Below are positions 50,867 to 61,559 of a stretch of DNA of 64,000 nucleotides, one piece after another (the first letter of the stretch is position 1; each line of letters opens with the position of its first letter). The stretch is from Lineus longissimus. Lineage: Eukaryota; Nemertea; Pilidiophora; Heteronemertea; Lineidae. Made by a program: the position numbers and the translations under genes. The notes beneath the pieces are model-generated. The model saw only the letters and a list, made by a program, of their open reading frames with translations, ran no database searches and was not told where the DNA came from. The stretch lies in contig NC_088312.1 in assembly GCF_910592395.1 (NCBI RefSeq), positions 5,208,001 through 5,272,000 on the forward strand. Direction: 5' to 3'.

Positions 50867-52628
50867 ATGGCTTGCAGTGAACGGGTTGTGAGGAAATTTA
50901 ACATAGGTTAGTACAGACTCATGTTCAATATTTTCATGCTGAAGTAATGTAATAATGGGTAGCAAATGCTACAGATTGGTATGCATGTAGGTAATAATGG
51001 TATTACTATGCGCCAGTTAACTTTGTTCTCTCTTTAGAGACATTATCGTTGTACGCACGTGCTTGCCTTATAAATGCGCGTACTGAGAAGCTGTTGCAGT
51101 TATCCAAGGGTCTATGATCGCGGGCTCATTTTATTTTCACTGCACAGAAGACACAAGCAATATATTGTTGAATGCAATTTTATTCTAAATTGTCCGCCGC
51201 TGATGCAAATAGATTTGCTTTTATGTCTCATCCGGGAGCAACATTGTCGGCCTATTTTGGGTGATCTCGGGGAGGTTGTCAAAATAGCAGCATTGCCAAC
51301 ACTGCTTGTGGCTCTTCTGATCTGTAGATCGAACTACATAACGGTGCGGCTCAATATCTTCGGTTTGCATGGCCATCACTCTCATGTACAGATTGTACGA
51401 AAGGGAAATTTCTTCCAGGTTCGGTTAATTGGAATGATGCCACCACTACATGTGCAGACGTTTTGATAGTAGCTGCTCTTTCATTTCAGTTAACCTGCAT
51501 AAAGAAGACTCTCCAGGGATCGATCTGAAGGTTGTGCTGTACGTGCCACAAGGACCCAGCGCGAACTGTTGTACTAACAGGAAGAAGAGTGATGAAGAAC
51601 CAAAAATTGAGATTCAGGAAAGGTAAATATACGATAAGAGAAAGTTCTTTGGTGCGCATCTACTCCGGGCCGTTGACGGTCTTGAAGCCTGCCTCTCGCG
51701 CGGCAAATCTGTGCGCAAGACCAACAAGATGTCATCATGATATGGTTACTGAAATCAGACCCGCTACTGTGAGAATATGCATGGCCCCTCTGTTGCTTTC
51801 CATACACGATCATTGTCGCATTTTACAAAAGATATACATACCAATCGGTGATATCGATAATACTCATAGTTTTTCTGTGCAATCTACATTTCAGAACCTT
51901 TTCTGTGATGGTAGATGCCCTGGACCGTAGTAACAACATGGTAACATATAAAACAGTGTTCGAACTACAAGAACCTCTTGCCTTACAACCTAAGAAGTCG
52001 ACATATGAGGTGGGGAGTGATATAAATGTTTATTAGAGAGGTTAAGCAACTGCTTTATATAACGCTGTACATGTACGCACTACAGCATGTTCTTATGACG
52101 TCAGATATTTATATTTAAACGTGACTGCTTTGAAATCTCGGATTTGGTTGTTCCCCTACACAATGTACTTCGTAGTACGTACAGTTGCAGAACCTCCCTA
52201 TTATATCTCATGGACTGACTCCTTTACCATCTTTTTAATCTATCAGCATCCTGAGATTCAAGGGTTTTTCATTCATATACGTCATATCGAGAGCGGACTA
52301 TTGAAAATCACTGGTATGAGGATTATCTAACACGTCAAATCGGTGTGTTTGTGCATTGGATGCTTAAAGCATGTCGATATACCTTGCATTTAAAAGTTTG
52401 TTTGGTAAAACCGATGACACTCCATTTAATTAAACATTCTGGTAAGACTGAGATAGACAGGCCAATGGTCAGATCACTTAATGTGAATGTATCAAGCTTT
52501 TTACATTCTTCAATTTTTCATTTTAGGTCAAACAAGACCGTTGGAACAGAACTGTGATCACATTATTTCTGAAAAGCAGCGAACCTATGGGCCTAAACTG
52601 GAGGAGTTGTGTAAAGAAAAAGTTTTGA
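50867..52628 (+). CDS. HSP20/CS-like small protein, copy 3 (subfamily B)
   Basis: Four exons: 50867-50906, 51490-51622, 51895-52009, 52527-52628. They give 129 residues and TGA, with intron phases 1, 2, 0 and a 115-nt third exon, like the paralogues. Visible: VNLHKEDSPGIDLKVVLYVP (14-33), a loop with adjacent cysteines (residues 40-41, ANCC), IEIQERTFSVMVDALDRSNN (53-72), TYKTVFELQEP (75-85), and a final strand RTVITLFLKSSEP (104-116). The last exon was chosen because it closely matches copy 4; a different acceptor at 52247 gives an unrelated ending. The strand order matches copies 1 and 2 but the sequence is diverged. No signal peptide. An AATAAA at 53012-53017 may end the transcript. It is convergent with pore-former copy 3. 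Confidence 0.83.
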
Positions 52629-53370
52629 CAGAACGCCGATTGGATATACATGTATGCCGATTGGATATACATGTATGTGGTTAATCTTGATAACCTATCT
52701 TCAGTGACTACCGACATCTCAGTTGACAATTCTGGCAATGACTTGAAACTATGATTATGTACAACACTATTTGAAAATGATCCCTTTTGTGAACTTGTAA
52801 TGGATAATGGATAATTCACCACTCTTCTATCGTCGTTTAAGTACAGCAACTTCATTTGATATGTTTCAATTAATAAGTCATTACATTTGCATGTGTTGAG
52901 TTACCTTTGTGAAGAAAGTAATCACCACAGGCATATGAGATTGATCATTGAAGATATGTAATCTGGATATATAATCTGGTGCCTATTTAATAACGCATTG
53001 TAAAATTTTGTAATAAAACATTAAATGTATCTTGCTTTACTTGCTTTTTGGGTAAGATTCAAGTTTCCGTAGCCAGTCTGTACTTTAGGACAGTGCATAA
53101 AGATAACATGCATGGTTCACTGTCCTGACGCTATAGAATGCTTAGACGCAAACAGGTGTACATGTAGTTATCGAGCAAACGACTGCCAGATCACAGTTTC
53201 CACTATCAAAGCCGATCCCCTTCGTGTCACGATCTATGAAACTCGGCCAAGAGGCAAGAGACCCATCTTATGAAGGTCACCGTTCGGCTGGTATACTAAT
53301 TAGTCCGGACATATCAAGGGACGAAATGACCACAAGCAACTGTTGATAGTTCAAGATCTGACGGCCATGA
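52629..53370. other. Convergent intergenic spacer of pair 3
   Basis: Spacer of 742 bp between the facing stop codons, including the putative 3' UTR of HSP20-like copy 3 with AATAAA at 53012-53017. A 21-bp direct repeat (gccgattggatatacatgta) straddles the copy 3 stop codon region at about 52634-52676. Nothing else is recognised. Confidence 0.6.
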
Positions 53371-54225
53371 TTATGATGGTTGTGACGAATTGTTACTTGA
53401 TGCTGCGGATACCTGTTGTCCATCACTCACTAAAGATTTCTCCGTCAGTTTAATATCACCGACCCCTTTACTAAAAGTACACGTCCCCTTAAAGCGAGTC
53501 CTGACCGCATCCTCTTCCCCAACCACCTGGAACTGTTCCGCCTTCAACAGCTTCTTCCCTAAAGCATATTTAACAATAGTAGCAATGTTGATATAACTGC
53601 TACTAAAAACCTCGCCAGTTGCCAGATTCTTATAGTCGACAATCACATCACCTTTTAGAATTGATTCAATTACGAAATGAACACAGTATTGTTTTTCACT
53701 GACGGTTAATTCGGCGATAGTGAGATGCTTGGACGGCACCGTGATCTGGCTTTCAACTTCCCAGCTTATCTCGTCCTCCTTATTGAAACTCTCAGTCTCC
53801 ATGAGCGACAACTCCTGGCGGAGGTCCATATTCACCTCTAACACCTCCGAAGGAACTTTCAGGGTGACGCCAATACCTTTACCCATCGTACAGCCTTCTT
53901 GGTATGATCTCTCACAAGAAGACATCTTCCTGCTGGAAGTTTTATATGAGTAAACCTGGTTTGTACTCGTGTTATTCGTGAATGTCTGCGTGTGTAACAT
54001 CCGCCGGTTGGCAGAACTTTTGATATCATCCTCCAGTTTAGGAAAGCCCGCGTCCTCGGAATCACATGTCACTTCATCCCAAAGAACCTTTACGTCAAGA
54101 TTTTTTTTCTGAATGGTTTTTAGTTTCTTATCCATGTCTTCCATTTCGTCGCTTTTGACGAATTTCTTCACGATGTCGTCAAGACTGACCAAGTTACTGT
54201 CGGACTCCTTGTCACCACCGGGCAT
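53371..54225 (-). CDS. ETX/MTX2 (aerolysin-type) pore-forming family protein, copy 3 (subfamily B)
   Basis: Single coding exon of 284 residues. Visible: N-terminal LVSLDDIVKKFVKSDEMEDM, the FTNNTSTNQVYSYKTSSRK segment equivalent to the FTNNT strand of copies 1-2, a candidate insertion hairpin around EGCTMGKGIGVTLKVPSEV, an EISWEVESQITVPSKH segment, a block containing ATGEVFSSS, and a Ser-rich C terminus of about 15 extra residues not seen in the other copies. The ATG lies 12 nt inside a predicted acceptor (tttttcag on the - strand, 54237/54238). The longer frame upstream, with its hydrophobic run, is intronic. The non-coding first exon is predicted at 55989 and rightward. No signal peptide on the chosen start. 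It is convergent with HSP20-like copy 3. Confidence 0.85.
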   Translation of the reverse strand: MPGGDKESDSNLVSLDDIVKKFVKSDEMEDMDKKLKTIQKKNLDVKVLWDEVTCDSEDAGFPKLEDDIKSSANRRMLHTQTFTNNTSTNQVYSYKTSSRKMSSCERSYQEGCTMGKGIGVTLKVPSEVLEVNMDLRQELSLMETESFNKEDEISWEVESQITVPSKHLTIAELTVSEKQYCVHFVIESILKGDVIVDYKNLATGEVFSSSYINIATIVKYALGKKLLKAEQFQVVGEEDAVRTRFKGTCTFSKGVGDIKLTEKSLVSDGQQVSAASSNNSSQPS

Positions 54226-54237
54226 CGTGAGTACGAC

Positions 54238-55988
54238 CTGAAAAACATGAAGGATTGAGACTTTGAGAGCGAGTAAGTATATCGTTTGGGTGTTACTGAA
54301 TAGTAAAACATCCTGCCAGACGGAGAAACGAGGAACCTGTTGCCTTAGAAATAATGACAGCGCCATCTATCGAATGGCCGCTCAACATGTCGTTCTTGTT
54401 CGCTATGTCCTAATCAAAAGGTCCAACTGCATGTAAAGCAATGTTCATGGACCGATATTGTTGTTCTTTAACAAAACAATTTTTTTCAAAAATATATATA
54501 ACTGCTTTGGCAAAGAAGGCGCTTGTGTTATGGAGAGAAAATAGCAAAAAAATGGAGAAAACTGTTAAAAACAACTGGTGTCTATATACCCAACAATTCT
54601 CTATCATTGACGCTTATCCAATATATCAATGATAAAATGAATCTATGATTTTTTTCTGATGTAAGCTTATGGATTCAGTCAGGAAAATATCCCAACCAGT
54701 GTAGAAGTCTGAAATGTCCTAGGATAGAATGTCAGGGGAACCGCGGATTCTATCATGCGCTTTAATCTCTGAGCTATTGAAGGTCATGTCATGGCCATAT
54801 ACCACTATCCGTCAGAATACAATGGGGCCGGCCACTTTTTCCAGGGTGACACTTTCTACTTCTACACCGGCTCAAAACCATGATATTGAAACTGGCAATT
54901 CATTGTTGAGAAGTGTTTCAAATGGTCCCACTGCAGAAAACCGGGCAGAAAACTGTTTTTGATATAACACATGCAGGCCTACATGTACAAGTTATTGCTC
55001 AGTGTGACGTTACACTCATACTTACGAAATTTTTCAGGATAATGGTATTTTGATACTACATGTACAATACTTGTATACAAGCGATATCAGGCCTAAAAGA
55101 CCGCATGTAGCCGTTGTCATACTGGTTGCTGTTTGAATTAATTCATAGCAAATGGGAAGTTTGAATAAAGGATGGAAATGACAGTCTTTAGTACGTTCAA
55201 CGTGCAGGGCCAAAAAGCAGCAATGATATAGGCCTACATGACTGCTACTAGGTCAAACTATTATCACGTAGTAATTGGCGCATAATTTCTCTCGTTTCCT
55301 GATTCTACATGAATACTAGAATAAAGGCCTACTCGATGTTCATGATAGTATGCATTAGTGTAATAGTTTTCAGTCAGGACGTTTTCACATTGCTTCGCAG
55401 ATTAGCCCTGAGATGTGGTTGAATCTATCGGCCTTAAGGTCAGTGTGCCCCTCACAGCTCAGCCACATTTTGAATCAAATAAAATGGCGTCCGTCATGTT
55501 ACAGTTAGAAGATGTTTTCTTTTCTGTATCTTAACAATTTGACACCCAGACGACGAGCCAACCATGATATTTCAATATCGAAGGTCGCATTTTTCCTCAC
55601 TCACTCTAATTTCTTAAAGATGCACTAGTAACATTCGAAGAGACACTGCTATCATGACAATTTGCCCTGCCCATCGCATACATTAGGCGCCATTTGATCA
55701 AAAGGACACCGGCAGCCTGAGACAGCCCCAACATGGTTGTATTAAATTTTATTTTCTGCGAATTTCCACCAGAAACTTAACTGGAACGAAATTCCATTTC
55801 GTCAAGCAAACTCTAATTTTTTCATTTTTATCGTAGAGTTTCATGTTTTATAATCATTCCATGGAGTGACACAACGCAATTGGTGGTATCCACCAAAAGC
55901 TATAAAAATCTGCAATTACTGCATCCTTGTTAGCATTCTGTCTATTTTCTAGCAGATATGCATTTCATAATAAGAAAATTCGACGTAC
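54238..55988 (-). other. 5'-UTR intron of pore-former copy 3
   Basis: Predicted intron between the non-coding first exon (donor CAG|GTACGT on the - strand at 55989/55988) and the coding exon (acceptor at 54238). The donor context is shared with copy 4. The interior shows no gene. Confidence 0.6.
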
Positions 55989-56205
55989 CTGTCTAAGAAC
56001 TATCTAATCCAAATTATAGAATTTGTCACAATCTCGACTTTAGTGCGAAAATGAGTCCTTTCCTAGTCACAATCCGGGACCGAATACATGTCCTCTTTGT
56101 TTGACGAAAAAGTCTGCGCAGGGGATGGCATACAGTGACGTCATTAAATGATGATGACGTGTGAAATGTTGGAGAAAACTTCGAACGCACCAGCTGGGAC
56201 ATATC
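55989..56205 (-). promoter_or_regulatory. Promoter and non-coding first exon of pore-former copy 3
   Basis: On the - strand this holds CCCAGCTGGTGCGTT, two ACGTCA half-sites with a full CRE-like TGACGTCACTGTAT, then CAAACAAAGAGGACATGT, and a segment ending TTCTTAGACAG at a GT donor. The same ordered blocks occur at 62708-62935 upstream of copy 4 and, in + orientation, at about 63671-63873. TGACGTCA is the palindromic site for CREB/ATF-type bZIP factors, so cAMP- or stress-responsive control is possible. The exact transcription start is unknown. Confidence 0.65.
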
Positions 56206-58038
56206 AAACGGAGGAAAAGTTATTATGTTCGTCGTTATTGGAAGTAAAGTGATGTAGTTTCTTCAGTTTTGCTGATACTTACGCCTATCTTCATTATGAA
56301 CCTGACTTAAAGGAGAAGTTTACTTCTTAATGCACAGGAAAATAAGAAAGATGAACTCCGATCGGTGGGTCAACTCGAATCAAAGATGGCCGCGCCGCCG
56401 GTAGCCATATTGGAATTTTCCTACTGCCAAAGTGGTGAATCCTTGCATTAAACGAGGTACATGTAGATTTATTTGCTTAATTGCTATTCCTTCATACATG
56501 TTTGATATGATACTATGAGCTTAAGTTGAAACTATGTCATAAGCATTCTTAAACTAATTTAACCTGCTTCCGTCTTACCGCCCGGGTCGCTGCCTTCTCC
56601 GAATGGGACAGAATGGTATACCATTTTATTCTGGTATTAATAAAATACGCGTCCTTTTTTTCGTTTGAAACCTTCTATTTGTTACTATATGAAGGTTTGC
56701 ATTAATTTTTATGGTTCAAAAAAAGAAATCTAAAAAGGCACTGGTTGCATGTGACGGGCGTTCGCGAGCGACAAAATGGTCGACTGGGTGTGTTTTCTGG
56801 CTTTGAACTGGTCTCCCGGCCGGAAGATGGCGATGATGTTGTTGATGATGATGTCCTGAGATGTGTCTGAACTGGGTAGTGTGCAGGTTGTGACAGTGAC
56901 GGTGAAGGCTTCAGTGCCGTTTCATCAGGCGGGTCCTTGCGACGTTCGCGATGGTAGCTCCTACATTATATTTGTTCAAGACAAACTGCTCGAGTGGGTA
57001 CCTTTTGATTACAAATAACCGCTGGTAGCAAGTGTATCTTTGCCGTGGGGATGAAGTAGTGAAAATGGGAAAACACTCATGTGTAATCAGTCCAAGTGGA
57101 GGCGTCACACTTTTTTTTTTCTCTAGATGAGTTGGGTCGCCTAATAATATGGCAATGATGTAATTCACTCATGGTTCCTGTCAAATAAAGGATTCAATCA
57201 GCAGCCAAAATTCTATACAGTAATAATTACCAGGTCCGTAAAACTAGGCACTTATAGAGGCAAACCTCGAACTACAAGGATGCGACATCATTTACTTCAC
57301 GGAAACAACCGACTTTACCCGAAATATTCCGAATGCGTTTCGGTCATACATATCAGCAATCCCTTCGTCGCTGATGTTCGTTCGGTTAATCTATGACAGC
57401 GGCATTGTATTACAGCACCTCATTATCATGTGTTGCCAGGGCAACCACGGTAGTGGGAGTCGTCTGGGCATATCGATTCTGCCAGGAAAGTTAGTACAAG
57501 CTGGATCGATGCGTGAACTGACAGATGGCTTTACACATGCTGCTTGATGAAAGGAGTTCCTGCCATGTGTGTAGATTGACATGCCTACTGTAGTAAAAGG
57601 GAAACAGAAAACACAGATGTAGTACAAACTTAGTTTATCATGTATAATGTACTTAGTTTATTATCATAGTATCATAGTAGTCTTGCATTGGTCTACACAC
57701 AGGCGATGTACAAACTTAGTTTATTATCATTGATATTGATCTTGCATTGCCATTGGTCTCCACAAACTTAGTTTATTATCATAGTAGTCTTGCATTGGTC
57801 ACAGGCGATGTACAAACTTAGTTTTTTTATCAATAGGCTCACAAGAATGGAAATAACGTATATTTCTTTTGACTGCGGAATGGAAATGAAAATGGCGGCC
57901 TTCTTACAACAACAGAGGTTCGCAGCGCTTGCATTAATCGATACATTCCGGATGTTATAGGTTGAGGTGGCTCCACAATGGTTGTTACAGTAGCTGGTAT
58001 GGCAGAATGAAAAGGAAGGTTCTTCTGCTGTAGAGATA
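56206..58038. other. Spacer between copy 3 promoter and HSP20-like copy 4
   Basis: No coding region is supported. It contains YY1-like ATGGC motifs (near 56385 and 57888) and a degenerate tandem repeat at 57626-57826. The + strand promoter of HSP20-like copy 4 should lie toward the right end, near the 57888 motif, but no TATA box is evident. Confidence 0.5.
57626..57826. repeat. Degenerate tandem repeat, about 55-80 bp units
   Basis: About four imperfect copies of acaaacttagtttattatca followed by tagtcttgcattggtc and acaggcgatgt. Spacing is irregular through internal deletions. It lies just upstream of the first exon of HSP20-like copy 4. Confidence 0.7.
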
Positions 58039-59906
58039 ATGGCGGGTACCGAACGAGTTCAGTCAAAGGAATTCGAGACCGGTAAGTACATTTCTCGAGG
58101 TATCATGTATAATATCTTTGCACATATATAATTTTGGCGGCTTTTTCGTTAACAATCAAGCCAGAAGGAAGGGGGTTTACAGGAGGTATTTACTTCTCTC
58201 ACGAAATATTGCACTCCGATGGCTGTATTGCAGGAAACTTCTTAGCCTGGAAACACTAGCTTCTGTATCAGGCACGTTAACTATGATGTACAATCGTACC
58301 ATTGACGTAGCAATGAGAGATGGCTGTCTCTGTAGCACACCTTTTATCCCCTATTCTAGGAAAGGGCCACAGTCAGTGTCACGGACGAAGTTTCAGGGTA
58401 TGGGTTGGGGTTTGCACCAATTGCACAATAATGCAATCATTTCGCAGCTTTAACACCCATGGCGATGAATCCAACCTCCATATTTGTCTTCATGGCTGAT
58501 AGTGGTTTTTATCGTATTGTACCCGATCATTGGTAGTTGGCATGGTTATAGGAGTTCACCGGCTATTTTAAAAGATTTGTAATCTCTTTGTCTGCTCACC
58601 AGTCTTGTCAGTGTCTTCTTTTTGTTTGGTATAAAAATACGTGGTGTAAAAATATCGATCTATTTTTAAAAACTGTCCTCGAGGTTGTCTTCCAATTCAG
58701 CTAAGAGAGCATCTTACCGAACAAGTCAACAAAATTCCCTACTTTAGGATAGGACTTCTGGATAGTGTTGAGATGGGCGTTGAATGGACGTTGCGTTCTC
58801 TCGTCTTGTTTCAAGACGTCAGGAGTGAGACAGCTAGAAAGTCTAGCCTTCCGGTATTGAAATGGTTTGCCGATATTCGCATTTAGCAATGTAAACGAAG
58901 CACCAAATTGACTTCTTGTAAAATGATAAAACGCAGTTTACACGAAATATTCAATAATTTTCTTTCCAGTTAATATTCACTTTAACGACCTTCCTGGCTT
59001 CACGAAGGTTGTGTTGATCGTGCCGCCAGGTCCAGGAACCAACTGCTGCATCAGCTCACAATGTGCCTTTGGCAGGACAGAGAGCAATGAAGATCCGGAA
59101 CCTAAGGTTGACATTCAGGAGAGGTAGGTTGGCCAGGTTATCGGGCCCGAACAATCGTCATGCAGCCACCTGACTATCAAAACATGCTAAGGAAGTGAGA
59201 ATATCCCTCCGTCACAACGCACACCCGGGAGTGAAGATAGAACAAGAACCTTTTAACCACTGATTGTCACCGACATTAAAAAGTTTTGGTCCGCAGATTT
59301 GCGCGTCGTCTTCATGCAGTTCCCTGGCCAAACTAAAGTATAACGTTAAGTAAGAGTTAACGTATGGTGCGTGACTTAAACTGTTTTCTCAAATAGAACC
59401 CAATCAACTTGGAGTCATAATTCTCAGTACAACCGCCAACAGTTCTCTTCTCCGTCATATCTTTGCACGGGGAGAACCAATTTGTAATGTTTCATTGTCG
59501 GTTTTGCAGAGGCTTTTCTGTGATGGTTGATGCCACTGATCGGCGGAACAACTTAGCGACATATAAGGCAGAGTTCGAACTACAGGAACCAATCACCATC
59601 GAGCATGACCAGGCGAAAGATGTGGTAAGTAGTTACACGTAACGAAGTTAAGCAAGACTGACGCAGCTACCGGATTCATTGGGTCATATATATTGGAGTT
59701 CCTCTGCCGGGAATGGTGAACATATACTAGTATATGATGAACAGTCTCTCGTAAAGATTTAATCTGTGGGTATAGGGATTTCGTCCCAGACTAACAAAGA
59801 ATCCTCGTTTCAGGTGAGAACAATCAGCCGAAACAGAGTAATGGTAACAGTATTTGTCAAGAGTAACGAGCCCATGAATTCAAAGAATTGCATGGAAAAG
59901 TTTTGA
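58039..59906 (+). CDS. HSP20/CS-like small protein, copy 4 (subfamily B)
   Basis: Four exons: 58039-58081, 58970-59123, 59510-59624, 59814-59906. They give 134 residues and TGA, with intron phases 1, 2, 0 and a 115-nt third exon. Visible: VNIHFNDLPGFTKVVLIVPP (15-34), adjacent cysteines at 40-41 plus C46 in an extended loop, VDIQERGFSVMVDATDRRNN (61-80), TYKAEFELQEP (83-93), and a final strand NRVMVTVFVKSNEP (111-124). Closest relative is copy 3, including the NCC loop and the KS-EP ending. The Trp of subfamily A is absent here. No signal peptide or transmembrane segment. An AATAAA at about 60289-60294 is a candidate poly(A) signal. It is convergent with pore-former copy 4. Confidence 0.87.
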
Positions 59907-60757
59907 ACGATTCATGGGACGTACACGTATGCTGTATGTCCCCTGGAAATGTATCCGTAAAAGTAAGTGAAGTGGCTGTCCTACCGTGGAACAATAGGAT
60001 AGGACATAGACTCCTGGGGATACTAAAGAATGTTACATCATGCATAATGCCTTGCGATGGACGACTGGATATTTCGGAGTGTTCATGGCAGTATAATGAT
60101 ATGAAGAACGAACATGTCGTCAGGTGTTTCGGGGCCAAGGAGAGGCAATGCCCATGATGTCATGACCTCGAAATACATGTATTGAACTGTCAGACTCGTC
60201 AATCGGTTTTGAAGTGAGGAAAAGACATGCTGAATGAGCTTCTGTAAATATGCTTTTAACTTATCATAAAGAGCATGGTACGTTTTCTAATAAAAACAAA
60301 TTTGACTTAAATTCGTCGTTTGTTCTCATTAAGATGCCGCAAAGTGGACAGGAACAACAAGTCCCATTCTGAAACAACAAATCCTAGTTGGGTCTGATCA
60401 CCGCATGACCATGTCAAAGTATCGGTCTAACGCATTACTGTTTCGCAAACTTCAGGTGATGCTGAATTGAGATGATATAACCTGTTAACCAACGACGAAG
60501 TCGAGTCATTGAATGCTTTAAACCTGAGTGCCGATTTTGAGAACAGACACTTAGATTTGAAGAACTATGTACCACGTAATGATCACAATAAAGCTACAGG
60601 TAGTGCTGTCCTTGGAGAATCTAAACGTCAAACTTTTAAGTCGCTGTGGTGTACGGTTCTTATATGAAAGATGCTACCACAGTTTAGATCATTTACAGGT
60701 GATGCCATCTATCTTCTCCTACCGAGTTCATATACATTTTAATACTTCACACAGTCA
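59907..60757. other. Convergent intergenic spacer of pair 4
   Basis: 851 bp between the facing stop codons. It includes the likely 3' UTR of HSP20-like copy 4 (AATAAA near 60289, a second near 60585). No gene or repeat is recognised. Confidence 0.6.
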
Positions 60758-61558
60758 TCATTCCTGTTGGAGCTCATTAGCCGTCAATGGTCTTTCAGTT
60801 AGTTTAATGTCAGTCTTCCCCTTGCTAAACTTACAAATCCCCTTGAACTGAGTATTAACTAAATCCTCTTCAATGACGAACTGGTCCTTCTTTAATAGTT
60901 CCTTCTCAATTGCATAGTTAATAATCGCAGCAATCTGCGTACTACCGCTGCTGAAAACTTGGCCATTTGATAAGTTCTTGTAATCCACCATCACTCGACC
61001 CTTTAAGGTCGAGTCTACTTCAAAATGGACAGAGTAGTGTCGTTCACTGATAGTGAGTTCCGCAATTGTGCGATTCTTTGGCGACACTCGAATCTGGCTC
61101 TCCACTTCCCAGCTTATGTCGTCCTCCTCTTGAAATCTCTCAGTTTCCATTAACGACAGCTCCTTGCTTAGACCAGCATTCGCCTCCAGGACTGACCCAG
61201 GCACCTTGATCTGCACGCCAACATTCTTACCAATCGTATACCCTTCTTCATACGTTTTCTCACAGGCTGAAAGTCTCCTTCTGGAAGTTTTATAAGTGTA
61301 AACCTGCTCCGTACAAGTATTGTTAACAAAGTCCTGGGTATGTAAGATCCTACAATCTGCAAAACTCTCAATATCATCCGGCAATTTAGGGAATTTTGCC
61401 TCCTTTGATTCAAATGTCACCCGATCCCAGTTGATTTTGATATCCAGTGAATCCTTTGGTATGCGCTTAAGTTTCTCCTTGATGTCGGGCATTTCGCCAC
61501 TCGTGACGTACTTCTTCACCAGGTCGTCCAATTTGACCAAATCGTCTCCTCCGGACAT
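60758..61558 (-). CDS. ETX/MTX2 (aerolysin-type) pore-forming family protein, copy 4 (subfamily B)
   Basis: Single coding exon of 266 residues. Visible: N-terminal LVKLDDLVKKYVTSGEMPD, a FVNNTCTEQVYTYKTSRRR segment at the FTNNT position, a candidate insertion hairpin around EGYTIGKNVGVQIKVPGSV, a DISWEVESQIRVSPKNRT segment, a block with SNGQVFSSG, and a C-terminal GICKFSKGKTDIKL. No stops or frameshifts. The ATG lies one nucleotide inside a predicted acceptor (tattttccag on the - strand, 61559/61560). The non-coding first exon is predicted at 62708 and rightward. No signal peptide. It is convergent with HSP20-like copy 4 and most similar to copy 3. Pore-forming activity is inferred from the family. 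Confidence 0.86.
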   Translation of the reverse strand: MSGGDDLVKLDDLVKKYVTSGEMPDIKEKLKRIPKDSLDIKINWDRVTFESKEAKFPKLPDDIESFADCRILHTQDFVNNTCTEQVYTYKTSRRRLSACEKTYEEGYTIGKNVGVQIKVPGSVLEANAGLSKELSLMETERFQEEDDISWEVESQIRVSPKNRTIAELTISERHYSVHFEVDSTLKGRVMVDYKNLSNGQVFSSGSTQIAAIINYAIEKELLKKDQFVIEEDLVNTQFKGICKFSKGKTDIKLTERPLTANELQQE

Positions 61559-61559
61559 T

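Noticed and set aside
52247..52330. Alternative last exon for HSP20-like copy 3
   Set aside because: It has an acceptor and keeps the frame, but its residues do not resemble copy 4, whereas the exon at 52527-52628 matches copy 4 strand for strand, including KSSEP and KF-stop.
54226..54366. N-terminal hydrophobic extension of pore-former copy 3 as a signal peptide
   Set aside because: It crosses a strong splice acceptor at 54237/54238 that has counterparts just before the ATG of the other copies, and it has no homology to them; it is intronic.
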